DNA of 64,000 nucleotides from Niveispirillum cyanobacteriorum. Lineage in GTDB: Bacteria > Pseudomonadota > Alphaproteobacteria > Azospirillales > Azospirillaceae. Below, one piece after another: positions 26,586 through 34,293 of this stretch. A program made the translations under genes and the position numbers. Position 1 is the stretch's first letter. Each line of letters opens with the position of its first letter. Where the stretch lies: contig NZ_CP025613.1 in the NCBI RefSeq assembly GCF_002868735.1, forward strand, positions 744,001 through 808,000. The letters run 5' to 3'. The notes below the pieces were generated by a model. That model made no database searches. It was not told where the DNA came from and was given only the letters and a program-made list of their open reading frames with translations.

Positions 26586-27728
26586 ATGCAAGGCGGAATT
26601 CTGTTGCCAAGGTTGGACCGGGCGGGGTTGCTGTTCGGTGCCGTGGCCCTGGGACTGGCCATCCTGATCCCGGTGCTGAATCTGCTGGTGCCAGCCGACA
26701 GCGCGTTCCATGTGCCCCCGCATATGGTCGCGTTGATGGGCAAGTATCTTTGTTATGCCCTGCTGGCCTTGTCGGTTGATCTGGTCTGGGGCTATTGCGG
26801 TATCCTATCCCTGGGCCATGGTGCCTTCTTCGCGCTGGGCGGCTACGCCATGGGCATGTATCTGATGCGGCAAATCGGGCCGCGCGGCATGTATGGCCAC
26901 CCCACCCTTCCCGATTTCATGGTCTTCCTGAACTGGCAGGAACTGCCCTGGTACTGGCTGGGATTTGACCAGTTCTGGTTTGCGGCCATCATGGTGCTGC
27001 TGGTGCCGGGTCTGCTGGCGGGGCTGTTGGGTTGGCTGGCCTTCCGCAGCCGGGTGACAGGCGTGTACCTGTCGATCATCACCCAGGCGATGACCTTCGC
27101 CCTGCTGCTGGCGTTTTTCCGCAATGACATGGGTTTTGGCGGCAATAACGGCCTGACCGACTTCAAAGATATCCTGGGCGCCTCCATACAGGCCGATGGC
27201 ACGCGCAGCGCCCTGTTCGCGGCGTCCGCCATTGCGCTGGCGCTGGGGTTCATCCTCTGCCGCTGGATCGTGCGGTCAAAGCTGGGCCGCGTGCTGGTCG
27301 CCATCCGTGATGCCGAAAGTCGTACCCGGTTCCTGGGCTATCGCGTGGAACATTATAAGCTACTGGTCTTCGTCACCTCGGCCTGCATGGCCGGGGTGGC
27401 GGGGGCGCTGTATGTGCCGCAGGTCGGCATCATCAATCCCGGTGAATTCAGCCCCGCCAATTCGATCGAAGCGGTGATCTGGGTCGCCGTTGGTGGTCGC
27501 GGCACCCTGATCGGGTCGGTGATCGGCGCGGTCCTGGTCAATTTCGGCAAGACCCTGCTGACCAACGCCCTGCCGGAAATCTGGCTGTTCGCGCTGGGCG
27601 GCCTGTTCATCGCGGTCACCCTGTTCCTGCCGCGTGGCATTGTCGGCCTGTGGACCGACCATCGGCGGCGGCGGCGGGAAAAGCAGGCCGCCGCCATCGC
27701 CACCCAGACCGTGACGGAGGGGCAATAA
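26586..27728 (+). CDS. urtC: Urea ABC transporter, permease UrtC
   Basis: 380 residues, LivM-like inner-membrane permease. Supporting motifs are LVWGYCGILSLGHGAFFALG (~62-81), a urea-type insertion LPDFMVFLNWQELPWYW, FRNDMGFGGNNGLTDFKDIL (~178-197) and SRTRFLGYRVEHYKL in the cytoplasmic coupling loop. The C-terminal tail is basic and alanine-rich. It pairs with UrtB. Its TAA overlaps the urtD ATG by one base (TAATG), so translation is coupled. Confidence 0.95.
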   Translation: MQGGILLPRLDRAGLLFGAVALGLAILIPVLNLLVPADSAFHVPPHMVALMGKYLCYALLALSVDLVWGYCGILSLGHGAFFALGGYAMGMYLMRQIGPRGMYGHPTLPDFMVFLNWQELPWYWLGFDQFWFAAIMVLLVPGLLAGLLGWLAFRSRVTGVYLSIITQAMTFALLLAFFRNDMGFGGNNGLTDFKDILGASIQADGTRSALFAASAIALALGFILCRWIVRSKLGRVLVAIRDAESRTRFLGYRVEHYKLLVFVTSACMAGVAGALYVPQVGIINPGEFSPANSIEAVIWVAVGGRGTLIGSVIGAVLVNFGKTLLTNALPEIWLFALGGLFIAVTLFLPRGIVGLWTDHRRRRREKQAAAIATQTVTEGQ

Positions 27729-28480
27729 TGTCAAAACCCGATCCGCAGCACACCCAGCTCTACCTTGATGGCGTCTCTGTCAGCTTTGACGGGTTCCGGG
27801 CGCTGAATAACCTGTCACTGATCATCATGCCGGGTGAAATGCGCGCCATCATCGGCCCCAACGGGGCGGGCAAGACCACGATGATGGATGTGATCACCGG
27901 CAAGACCCGGCCCGACAAGGGCACCATCCTGTTCGATGGCGACACCGACCTGACGGAAATGGACGAGGCCGATATCGCCACGCTGGGCATTGGCCGCAAA
28001 TTCCAGAAGCCGACCGTGTTTGAAAGCCATACGGTCTGGGACAATCTCGACCTGGCCCTGGCCGGAAAGCGCGGACCGTTCGCCAGCCTGTTCCACCGCG
28101 AAGGGGCGAATGATGACCGGATCCTTTCCATCCTGGATACGATCCGCCTGCCCGCCCGCCGCCATGTCCTGGCCGGATCGCTGAGCCATGGTCAGAAGCA
28201 ATGGCTGGAAATCGGCATGCTGTTGGCCCAAGAACCGAAATTGCTGCTGGTCGATGAACCGGTGGCCGGCATGACCGATGCGGAGACGGCGGAGACGGCG
28301 CGCCTGCTGCGGGAGATTGCGCAGACGCGGTCGGTTGTCGTCGTCGAACATGACATGACGTTCGTGCGCGATCTGGATGTGAAGGTGACGGTCCTGCATG
28401 AAGGCTCCGTCCTGTCCGACGGCTCGTTGGACCATGTCAGCGCCGATCCGCGCGTGATCGAAGTCTATCTGGGGCGGTGA
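27728..28480 (+). CDS. urtD: Urea ABC transporter, ATP-binding protein UrtD
   Basis: 250 residues, start at 27728 overlapping the urtC stop. LivG-like ATPase: Walker A GPNGAGKTTMMDVI (~46-59), Q-loop and IGRKFQKPTVFESHTVWDN, signature region GSLSHGQKQWLEIG (~153-166), Walker B LLLVDEPVAGM (~176-186) and the switch His in VVVEHDMTFV. The LSHGQKQW variant of the ABC signature is usual for UrtD. It powers urea uptake together with UrtE, whose start lies 3 bp after this stop. Confidence 0.95.
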   Translation: MSKPDPQHTQLYLDGVSVSFDGFRALNNLSLIIMPGEMRAIIGPNGAGKTTMMDVITGKTRPDKGTILFDGDTDLTEMDEADIATLGIGRKFQKPTVFESHTVWDNLDLALAGKRGPFASLFHREGANDDRILSILDTIRLPARRHVLAGSLSHGQKQWLEIGMLLAQEPKLLLVDEPVAGMTDAETAETARLLREIAQTRSVVVVEHDMTFVRDLDVKVTVLHEGSVLSDGSLDHVSADPRVIEVYLGR

Positions 28481-28483
28481 GAC

Positions 28484-29179
28484 ATGCTGAACCTGAATGA
28501 GATCGACCTGCATTATGGTGCTGCCCAGGCCCTGCGCCGGGTCAGCGTTACAGCACAGCCGGGCAAGGTCACCTGCCTGATGGGCCGCAATGGCGTGGGC
28601 AAATCCTCCACGCTGCGCGCCATCATCGGTCACCGCCCGATTAGCGGCGGCTCCATCACCTGGGAAGGGGTGGATATCTCCAAGCTTTCCACCGAGGACC
28701 GGGCCCGGCGCGGCATCGCCTATGTGCCGCAGGGGCGGGAGATTTTCCCCCTGCTGACCGTGAAGGAGAATCTTGAGACCGGCTTCGCCCCCCTGCCCCG
28801 GCGTCAGCGTTTCATCCCGGATGAGATTTTCGAGCTGTTCCCCGTCCTGAAATCCATGCTGTCGCGGCGCGGTGGTGACTTGTCCGGTGGGCAGCAGCAA
28901 CAGCTTGCCATCGGCCGCGCTCTGGTCACCCGTCCGCGCCTGCTGCTGCTGGATGAACCGACCGAGGGCATCCAGCCCAGCATCATCAAGGATATCGGCC
29001 GCGCCATCTCCTGGCTGCGCGACCGGGGCGACATGGCCATCGTCCTGGTGGAGCAGTATTTCGAGTTCGCCCGCGATCTGGCCGACCTTTACGCCGTTCT
29101 GGACCGGGGGGAGGTGGTGATGGCCGGCGACAAAGCGGGACTGGTGGAAACCGAAGTGCGCAAATTCTTGACCGTGTGA
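28484..29179 (+). CDS. urtE: Urea ABC transporter, ATP-binding protein UrtE
   Basis: 231 residues. LivF-like ATPase with Walker A GRNGVGKSSTLRAI (~33-46), AYVPQGREIFPLLTVKENL, signature LSGGQQQQLAIGRAL (~131-145), Walker B LLLLDEPTEGIQPSI (~151-165) and switch region VLVEQYFEFA. It is last in the porin-urtABCDE operon. A short GCGGT-AGA-ACCGC hairpin follows directly (about 29193-29205), which may form part of the end of the transcript with the convergent serine hydrolase gene. Confidence 0.95.
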   Translation: MLNLNEIDLHYGAAQALRRVSVTAQPGKVTCLMGRNGVGKSSTLRAIIGHRPISGGSITWEGVDISKLSTEDRARRGIAYVPQGREIFPLLTVKENLETGFAPLPRRQRFIPDEIFELFPVLKSMLSRRGGDLSGGQQQQLAIGRALVTRPRLLLLDEPTEGIQPSIIKDIGRAISWLRDRGDMAIVLVEQYFEFARDLADLYAVLDRGEVVMAGDKAGLVETEVRKFLTV

Positions 29180-29204
29180 GGATTGCCGTGGCGGTAGAAC
29201 CGCT

Positions 29205-30683
29205 TCAGCGGACGGGCACACCGATATCCCCCTTCACGCCGCGCGCTTGCAACAGGGCGGGCAGGATCACGTTGGCCATGATCTTGTTCGGCGGTGCTCC
29301 GCCCGTATTGTAGCGCGAGCCCGTGAAGACGGCGATCAGGTCAAGCTCGGGTACGATGTAAATCTTCTGGCCGCCATTGCCTTGCGCAGCGCTCATATAG
29401 ACGTGCCGGGTTCCGTCCGGCATTGAAACGCGTAGTGACATACGCCACCAGAGGAAACCGTAGTCTGTATTCTCCACACGGCTGAGTGAAGAGAGCGACT
29501 CCCGGACCCAGACAGCGGGCAACACTTGCCTTTTTCCCCATCGTCCCTCATTCGCGTAGAGCATAGCGAATTTCAGCATGTCGCGCGGGCGCATGGACAT
29601 CATGCCGAACGATTTGTCACGATCGGTCAGGTAGTGCTCCCATGTCCAATCGGACCGGTGGATACCCAACGGCCCGAACAGATGTTCTTGTGCGTAGTCG
29701 GGCAACGTGCGGCCCGTCGCCTTTTCCACTGTGCGACCGGCCAGAAAGGTAGCACCTGTACAATAGCGACCAACCGTGCCAGGTGCCTCGACCATTTTCA
29801 GGTCAATCATCACACGGATCCAGTCGGGCTTGTCGTACAGTTTATTCTCGCCGCCAGGAGAGTTCGCTGAATAGTCGTTGCAGTCCAGTCCAGATTGCAG
29901 GGTGAGGAGATGGCGTAAGGTTATCGCGGACTTACGCGGATCGGCGTTGGCAATGTCCGCGTAGCCAAGCCAGGGCAGAACGGGCTCGTCCAACGTGATA
30001 GCGCCGTTTGCGACCGCAGCACCTACGACAGCGCCCACCACCGATTTGGTTGCAGAGCGCAACTGATGCGGCGTGTTGCGGTCATAGCCGTAAAAATATT
30101 CCTCCAGCACGAGCTGGCCGCCCTGAAAGATCAGGATGCCATCCACATCCGGCCAGGTCTTGTTGAGGACACCAGCGACGACACTGCTGGCGGCGTCGGT
30201 GCCGAGGTCAGATCTGGCGACATGGCCCACCGGGATGCCGTCTTTCAGGGCGCGTGGTATCCGGTAGCGATAGGCAGGCGACCCGACCGGGCGGGGCTGG
30301 AAACCCGCTTCAGTCAAGGGAGTTATGGTCGCCGATAAGCGCTGATAAAGGCCTGTATTGTCCTCAACAGCGTTAACCTGACCATCGGGACCGCGATGAA
30401 AGATAACGTCTGCGCCGCCGCCATTGATGAAGACATCAGCCGACTTTCGGCGCAACGGATACTTGCCGCCGCTGATCACTGCATACAGGTCGTCAGGGGC
30501 AGCGATCTCCATCGTTCCGCCCTGATAGACATAGGTGCCTACGAAGTCGGTCAGAGGCGGAAACTTGGGTAACTGGGACGGCCCGGCTAAATCAGTCGAT
30601 GGTTGCTGGGCGATTGACGGCTTGCCGACAGCCGCCAAGGCAAGTGCGAGGGCGATCGTCAGGAACAAGCCCAGGTGACGCAT
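29205..30683 (-). CDS. Serine hydrolase, class C beta-lactamase-like fold
   Basis: 492 residues with a signal peptide (MRHLGLFLTIALALALAAVG, cleavage near SIAQ), preceded by GAAGGAAGG. A ~170-residue N-terminal region of unknown fold precedes the hydrolase domain. Catalytic elements are SxxK in RSATKSVVGAVVG, the YCTGATFLAGRTVEKATG segment, and GNGGQKIYIVPELDLIAVFT near the C-terminus. Members include esterases, D-amino peptidases and penicillin-binding-like proteins, so the substrate is open. Its third-codon positions use clearly more A and T than its neighbours, and no neighbour shares its function. It looks like a single acquired gene. Confidence 0.8.
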   Translation of the reverse strand: MRHLGLFLTIALALALAAVGKPSIAQQPSTDLAGPSQLPKFPPLTDFVGTYVYQGGTMEIAAPDDLYAVISGGKYPLRRKSADVFINGGGADVIFHRGPDGQVNAVEDNTGLYQRLSATITPLTEAGFQPRPVGSPAYRYRIPRALKDGIPVGHVARSDLGTDAASSVVAGVLNKTWPDVDGILIFQGGQLVLEEYFYGYDRNTPHQLRSATKSVVGAVVGAAVANGAITLDEPVLPWLGYADIANADPRKSAITLRHLLTLQSGLDCNDYSANSPGGENKLYDKPDWIRVMIDLKMVEAPGTVGRYCTGATFLAGRTVEKATGRTLPDYAQEHLFGPLGIHRSDWTWEHYLTDRDKSFGMMSMRPRDMLKFAMLYANEGRWGKRQVLPAVWVRESLSSLSRVENTDYGFLWWRMSLRVSMPDGTRHVYMSAAQGNGGQKIYIVPELDLIAVFTGSRYNTGGAPPNKIMANVILPALLQARGVKGDIGVPVR

Positions 30684-30830
30684 CGTTTGCCTTCCTTCTG
30701 GAACGAGGTCTGCGAACCAGAGAAGAAACAGACATACCTCACCCGGCCAGTTAATCGCCGCTGCGACCGGTTCGAACAGAACACCGGCAACAGCACGCGA
30801 AACGCCTTCTCGTGCCGCTCGCACGCCACC

Positions 30831-31262
30831 TCAATCGTCGCGGTGCGTGCGCTCCATCCGCTCATGGCGTTCCTGGGCTTCCAGGCTCATGGTGGCGATG
30901 GGACGGGCTTCGAGGCGACGAACACCGATCGGCTCCCCCGTCTCCTCGCAATAGCCGTATTCACCGTCATGGATGCGCTGCAGGGCGCTGTCGATCTTGG
31001 AGATCAGCTTGCGCTCGCGGTCGCGGGTGCGCAGTTCGAGCGCGCGATCCGTCTCCAGCGTTGCACGGTCGGCAATGTCGGGTTCCTGCAACCCGCCATC
31101 CTCGTGCAGGCTGTTCAGCGTCTCGCTGCTTTCACGCAGCAGCTCCGCGCGCCATTGCAGCAGTTTGTGCCGGAAGAAGGCCCGCATCAGCGGGTTCATA
31201 TATTCCTCGTCCTCCGACGGGCGGTAATCGGCGGGGAGCAGAGGCAACGTATTAGACGACAT
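30831..31262 (-). CDS. dksA: RNA polymerase-binding transcription factor DksA, single-cysteine type
   Basis: 143 residues, start at 31262 (MSSNTLPLLPADYRPSEDE). DksA binds the RNA polymerase secondary channel and, with ppGpp, adjusts rRNA and amino-acid promoters. The coiled-coil (NPLMRAFFRHKLLQWRAELL to RTRDRERKLISKIDSALQRI) with an acidic tip is followed by the finger region DGEYGYCEETGEPIGVRRLE. Only one of the four zinc-binding cysteines remains, as is common in alphaproteobacterial DksA. The C-terminal ARPIATMSLEAQERHERM is highly typical. It is adjacent to fliX on the same strand but 163 bp downstream of it, so it probably has its own promoter. Confidence 0.93.
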   Translation of the reverse strand: MSSNTLPLLPADYRPSEDEEYMNPLMRAFFRHKLLQWRAELLRESSETLNSLHEDGGLQEPDIADRATLETDRALELRTRDRERKLISKIDSALQRIHDGEYGYCEETGEPIGVRRLEARPIATMSLEAQERHERMERTHRDD

Positions 31263-31425
31263 CTGACTGGTCCGATCCTGGGCCTGGAAACGGCGCGGAG
31301 TATAGGGAGACAAGGCCCGGCCCGCAACAGGCGAACAGCGTCGGCGCAAAACTTCTAATGCGCTGAAACCAAACAATTTACTGGAGAAGCAGCCCGATTG
31401 ATCATTCGGGTGTATGCCGGCTGGG

Positions 31426-31845
31426 TCAGCCCTGCGGGGTCAGCTTCGCGATCTCCACCTGCGCCCGCAGGTCGATCTCGTCCAGAACCTGCTGCAGCTC
31501 TGGATCGTCCAGGTCGCCAATGCGATTCTGTAGAACCCGCGACAGCTCATGCAGCTTTTCCAGCGGGATGGTGCCCATCAGCAGACCGAGACGGATTTCA
31601 TCCAGCCGGTCCAGGATATCCTCACCCCGTGCCTGCGCCTTGCGCTTCTTGCCGGACAGGGCGTCATCGACCTCCTGCAGGGCAAACAGCGGATTGATGC
31701 CGGACAGGCCCTGCGAACCCGAGGAACGGGAGACGCCCTCATCCTCGTCCCCGCCCTGGATATGGCGCGCGAACTCGCCACCACCGCTGCGCGTGGCTTT
31801 TTTCACCTGACCGGGACGGGCGGAGGAAGGACCCTCGATCTTCAT
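31426..31845 (-). CDS. fliX: Flagellar assembly regulator FliX
   Basis: 139 residues, start MKIEG at 31845. FliX is an alphaproteobacterial protein that links early flagellar assembly to activation of sigma54-dependent class III genes through the FlbD activator. The low-complexity N-terminal part (~1-50) precedes the conserved helical region: FALQEVDDALSGKKRKAQARG and ILDRLDEIRLGLLMGTIPLE, then LDDPELQQVLDEIDLRAQVE. It is divergent from flgI, as in Caulobacter-type clusters, with a 292-bp shared control region. Ribosome site is weak, so the start is chosen from family length. Confidence 0.9.
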   Translation of the reverse strand: MKIEGPSSARPGQVKKATRSGGGEFARHIQGGDEDEGVSRSSGSQGLSGINPLFALQEVDDALSGKKRKAQARGEDILDRLDEIRLGLLMGTIPLEKLHELSRVLQNRIGDLDDPELQQVLDEIDLRAQVEIAKLTPQG

Positions 31846-32049
31846 GGTGCGGCTGGCTGCTTTCGCTTTTGAGCGGACCGGACGGCATTCCGACACCAGA
31901 TATATAGGCCGGATGCACGTCTTTCACTATAGGTATCACCCGCAGCGCCCCGCGTCCTAGGGCATTTTTTGCCCGCAGGCAGGACCTGACCCTTTGTACG
32001 GGGCGGCAAGCCTTGACCAGTGGCCCGGAAAGGCGCGCAATCCCTGAAC

Positions 32050-32065
32050 TGGCACGGTTCTGGCA
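32050..32065 (+). promoter_or_regulatory. Sigma54-type promoter upstream of flgI
   Basis: TGGCACG-GTTC-TGGCA matches the sigma54 -24/-12 consensus TGGCACG-N4-TTGCA with one mismatch, and the invariant GG (32051-32052) and GC (32063-32064) are 12 bases apart, as required. The start point would be near 32077, giving a ~60-base leader before flgI at 32138. This fits FliX/FlbD-controlled flagellar genes. Confidence 0.65.
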
Positions 32066-32137
32066 TCGCGTCATCTGACGATAAGGGGCGGGAAAGCCCC
32101 GAACCGAAGGCACAGCGACAGAATCGGAAGCACCGCC

Positions 32138-33280
32138 ATGGCGACGCGCACCACCTCCACCAAGACCCGGATCGGCCAGTGGCTGGCCGCCATCCTGACG
32201 GCCCTGACACTGATGGCGCCCGACATGGCGCACGCGGACAGCCGAATCAAGGATATCGCCGATGTCGAGGGTGTGCGCGACAATATGCTGATCGGTTACG
32301 GTCTGGTGGTGGGCCTGAACGGCACCGGCGATACGATCAACAACTCGCCCTTTACCGAACAGAGCCTGATCGGCATGCTGGAACGCCTCGGCGTCAACGT
32401 CCGGGGTGACACGATACGTACCAAGAACGTGGCCGCTGTCATGGTCACCGCCACCCTGCCGCCCTTCACGTCGCAAGGGTCGCGCATTGATATCTCTGTC
32501 GCGGCCATGGCCGATGCCAAGAACCTGCAAGGCGGCACCCTGCTGGTCACGCCGCTGCTGGGCGCCGATGGCGAGGTTTATGCCGTAGCCCAGGGCGCCG
32601 TCGCCATTTCCGGCTTCAGCGCACAGGGGGCCGGTGCCTCCATCACGCGGGGCGTGCCGACCAGCGGGCGTATTGCCGGTGGTGCCATTGTGGAGCGGGA
32701 GATCGATTTCTCCCTGTCCGACCTGCCCTATCTGCGCCTGTCGCTGCGCAACCCGGATTTCACGACGGCGGTACGTGTGGCCAACGCCATCAACCAGTTC
32801 GCCGGCCCGCAGACGGCCAAAGCCCTGGACCCGACCAGCGTCGTCATCAATGTGCCGATGCAGCGCAAGACCGACCTTGTCGCCTTTCTGGGCGAGGTGG
32901 AACAACTGACCGTGCGGCCCGATCAGGTGGCGCGCGTCGTCATCGACGAGGCGTCCGGCGTGATCGTGATGGGCGAGAATGTCCGCATCTCCACCGTCGC
33001 CATCGCCCAGGGCAACCTGACCATCAAGATCACCGAGACACCGCAGGTATCTCAGCCCGCGCCGTTCAGCCAGGGTGGACAGACGACGGTGGTGCCGCGC
33101 ACCGACATCCAGGTCGATGATGGCGCCAACAAGAAACTGGCGGTCATGCCGGCTGGCGTCTCGCTCCAGGAACTGGTCGCAAACCTGAACGCGCTTGGCG
33201 TGGGGCCGCGTGATATGATCTCGATCCTCCAGTCCATCAAGGCGGCTGGTGCCCTTCAGGCCGAGATTGAGGTGATGTGA
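32138..33280 (+). CDS. flgI: Flagellar P-ring protein FlgI
   Basis: 380 residues, secreted to the periplasm through a signal peptide ending AHA (~35), then the conserved mature start DSRIKDIADVEGVRDNMLIG. FlgI forms the ring around the rod in the peptidoglycan layer. Further family stretches are LVVGLNGTGDTINNSPFTEQ, NVAAVMVTATLPPFTSQGSR, GGTLLVTPLLGADGEVYAVA and the C-terminal LNALGVGPRDMISILQSIKA AGAL region. It is the first gene of flgI-flgJ-flgN and lies downstream of a sigma54-like promoter. Confidence 0.97.
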   Translation: MATRTTSTKTRIGQWLAAILTALTLMAPDMAHADSRIKDIADVEGVRDNMLIGYGLVVGLNGTGDTINNSPFTEQSLIGMLERLGVNVRGDTIRTKNVAAVMVTATLPPFTSQGSRIDISVAAMADAKNLQGGTLLVTPLLGADGEVYAVAQGAVAISGFSAQGAGASITRGVPTSGRIAGGAIVEREIDFSLSDLPYLRLSLRNPDFTTAVRVANAINQFAGPQTAKALDPTSVVINVPMQRKTDLVAFLGEVEQLTVRPDQVARVVIDEASGVIVMGENVRISTVAIAQGNLTIKITETPQVSQPAPFSQGGQTTVVPRTDIQVDDGANKKLAVMPAGVSLQELVANLNALGVGPRDMISILQSIKAAGALQAEIEVM

Positions 33281-33624
33281 TGTCCGACAGCATGAAGCTT
33301 TCCACCCCTGGCTTTGACCCCCAGGCCCTTTCGCAGGCGCAGGCCGGCAACCTGAAGAATAAAGGCCCCAACATCAAGGATGTGGGCAAGGCGGCGCAGG
33401 AATTTGAGGCCGTCTTCCTGTCCCAGATGTTGGGTCAGATGTGGCAGGGCGTAGAGGCCGATGACACATTCGGCGGCGGCGAGGCAGAGAATACCTGGCG
33501 CGGCATGATGGTCGAAGAATATGGCAAGCAGATCGCCAAGGCCGGCGGCGTCGGCATCGCCGATGACGTGAAGGCCGCCATGATCCGCATGCAGGAACAA
33601 GAACAAGGGAAAGGATCGAAATGA
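33280..33624 (+). CDS. flgJ: Flagellar rod-binding protein, FlgJ N-terminal domain type
   Basis: 114 residues, with the ATG at 33280 sharing a base with the flgI stop (TGATG); a GTG three bases upstream is possible. It carries the rod-binding domain (AAQEFEAVFLSQMLGQMWQG, ENTWRGMMVEEYGKQIAKAG) but lacks the C-terminal muramidase domain of enterobacterial FlgJ, as is normal in alphaproteobacteria. It would act as a scaffold or cap for rod assembly in the periplasm. Its TGA overlaps the next ATG by 4 bases (ATGA). Confidence 0.88.
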   Translation: MSDSMKLSTPGFDPQALSQAQAGNLKNKGPNIKDVGKAAQEFEAVFLSQMLGQMWQGVEADDTFGGGEAENTWRGMMVEEYGKQIAKAGGVGIADDVKAAMIRMQEQEQGKGSK

Positions 33625-34064
33625 CAGCCAATACCCGCGCGGACGCGCTGATCGATGCGATGCGGCGGTTGACGGACCTTTTCCAACTGGAGAATGACGC
33701 CATTGCCAACCGCAACCTGCCGGCCCTGAACGCCATCGCAGACAAGAAGCCCCTGCTGGTCCGCACCTATGAGGATTGCGTGCGGTCGGTGAAGGCGGAT
33801 ACTGAGACGTTGCAGTTGATGGATGGCGAGGCCAAGGCCCGGTTGAAACAGGCATCGGACGAATTCATCGAAGCGACCCTGGAACATGCACGGCTGGTCC
33901 GTGCCGCTACCCAGGTGACGCAATCCACCATCAACACCCTGGTCACCGCCATCAACAAGGCGCGGGCCGACGAGGGAACCTATACCCGCCGGGGCGGGAT
34001 GGTCATGCCGGCGGCCTATGCTCGCAAGGCCGCACCCTCGATGGCGTATAACAAATCCTTCTGA
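33621..34064 (+). CDS. FlgN-like flagellar export chaperone
   Basis: 147 residues, almost entirely helical with heptad character (LFQLENDAIANRNLPALNAI, MDGEAKARLKQASDEFIEAT). Length, helix content and position directly after flgJ fit FlgN-family chaperones, which hold the hook-filament junction proteins FlgK and FlgL in the cytoplasm before export. Sequence conservation in this family is low, so the assignment rests mainly on context. The C-terminal ~25 residues (RRGGMVMPAAYARKAAPSMA) are basic and probably unstructured. Confidence 0.6.
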   Translation: MTANTRADALIDAMRRLTDLFQLENDAIANRNLPALNAIADKKPLLVRTYEDCVRSVKADTETLQLMDGEAKARLKQASDEFIEATLEHARLVRAATQVTQSTINTLVTAINKARADEGTYTRRGGMVMPAAYARKAAPSMAYNKSF

Positions 34065-34244
34065 TCCCATTTTAGGTTTTCTGTCTTAACGCAACGGCGC
34101 GCAGTCCGCACGCCGTAACGCCACCCCCTTGTCCACCCGGCTTCGGGCCTCTCTGCCCGGCAAGCCTTGCCCAGGAATCGGCAGCTTCTGCCCCCCGGCA
34201 GGGCCTGACCGGCCCGAAACCCAGCAATTCCGGCACGCCCCTAT

Positions 34245-34260
34245 TGGCACGATAGGTGCA
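34245..34260 (+). promoter_or_regulatory. Sigma54-type promoter upstream of fliK
   Basis: TGGCACG-ATAG-GTGCA matches TGGCACG-N4-TTGCA with one mismatch and correct 12-base GG-to-GC spacing (34246, 34258). The start point would be near 34272, about 22 bases before the fliK ATG at 34294. Both this site and the one at 32050 vary at the first T of the -12 element. Confidence 0.65.
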
Positions 34261-34293
34261 TGGTCCCAACCGAATAGCGCAGGAATACACGCC

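Noticed and set aside
31960-31975. GGGCA-TTTTT-TGCCC palindrome between fliX and flgI
   Set aside because: Short 5-bp stem with a T loop and no T-tail, in a divergent promoter; not enough to call a terminator or an operator.
32011-32028. Possible minus-strand sigma54 promoter for fliX (GGCAAGCCTTGACCAG read in reverse)
   Set aside because: The spacing between the invariant pairs is 11 instead of 12 bases.
34230-34248. Second sigma54-like sequence CGGCACG...TTGGC before fliK
   Set aside because: GG-to-GC spacing is two bases too long; the overlapping site at 34245 has exact spacing.
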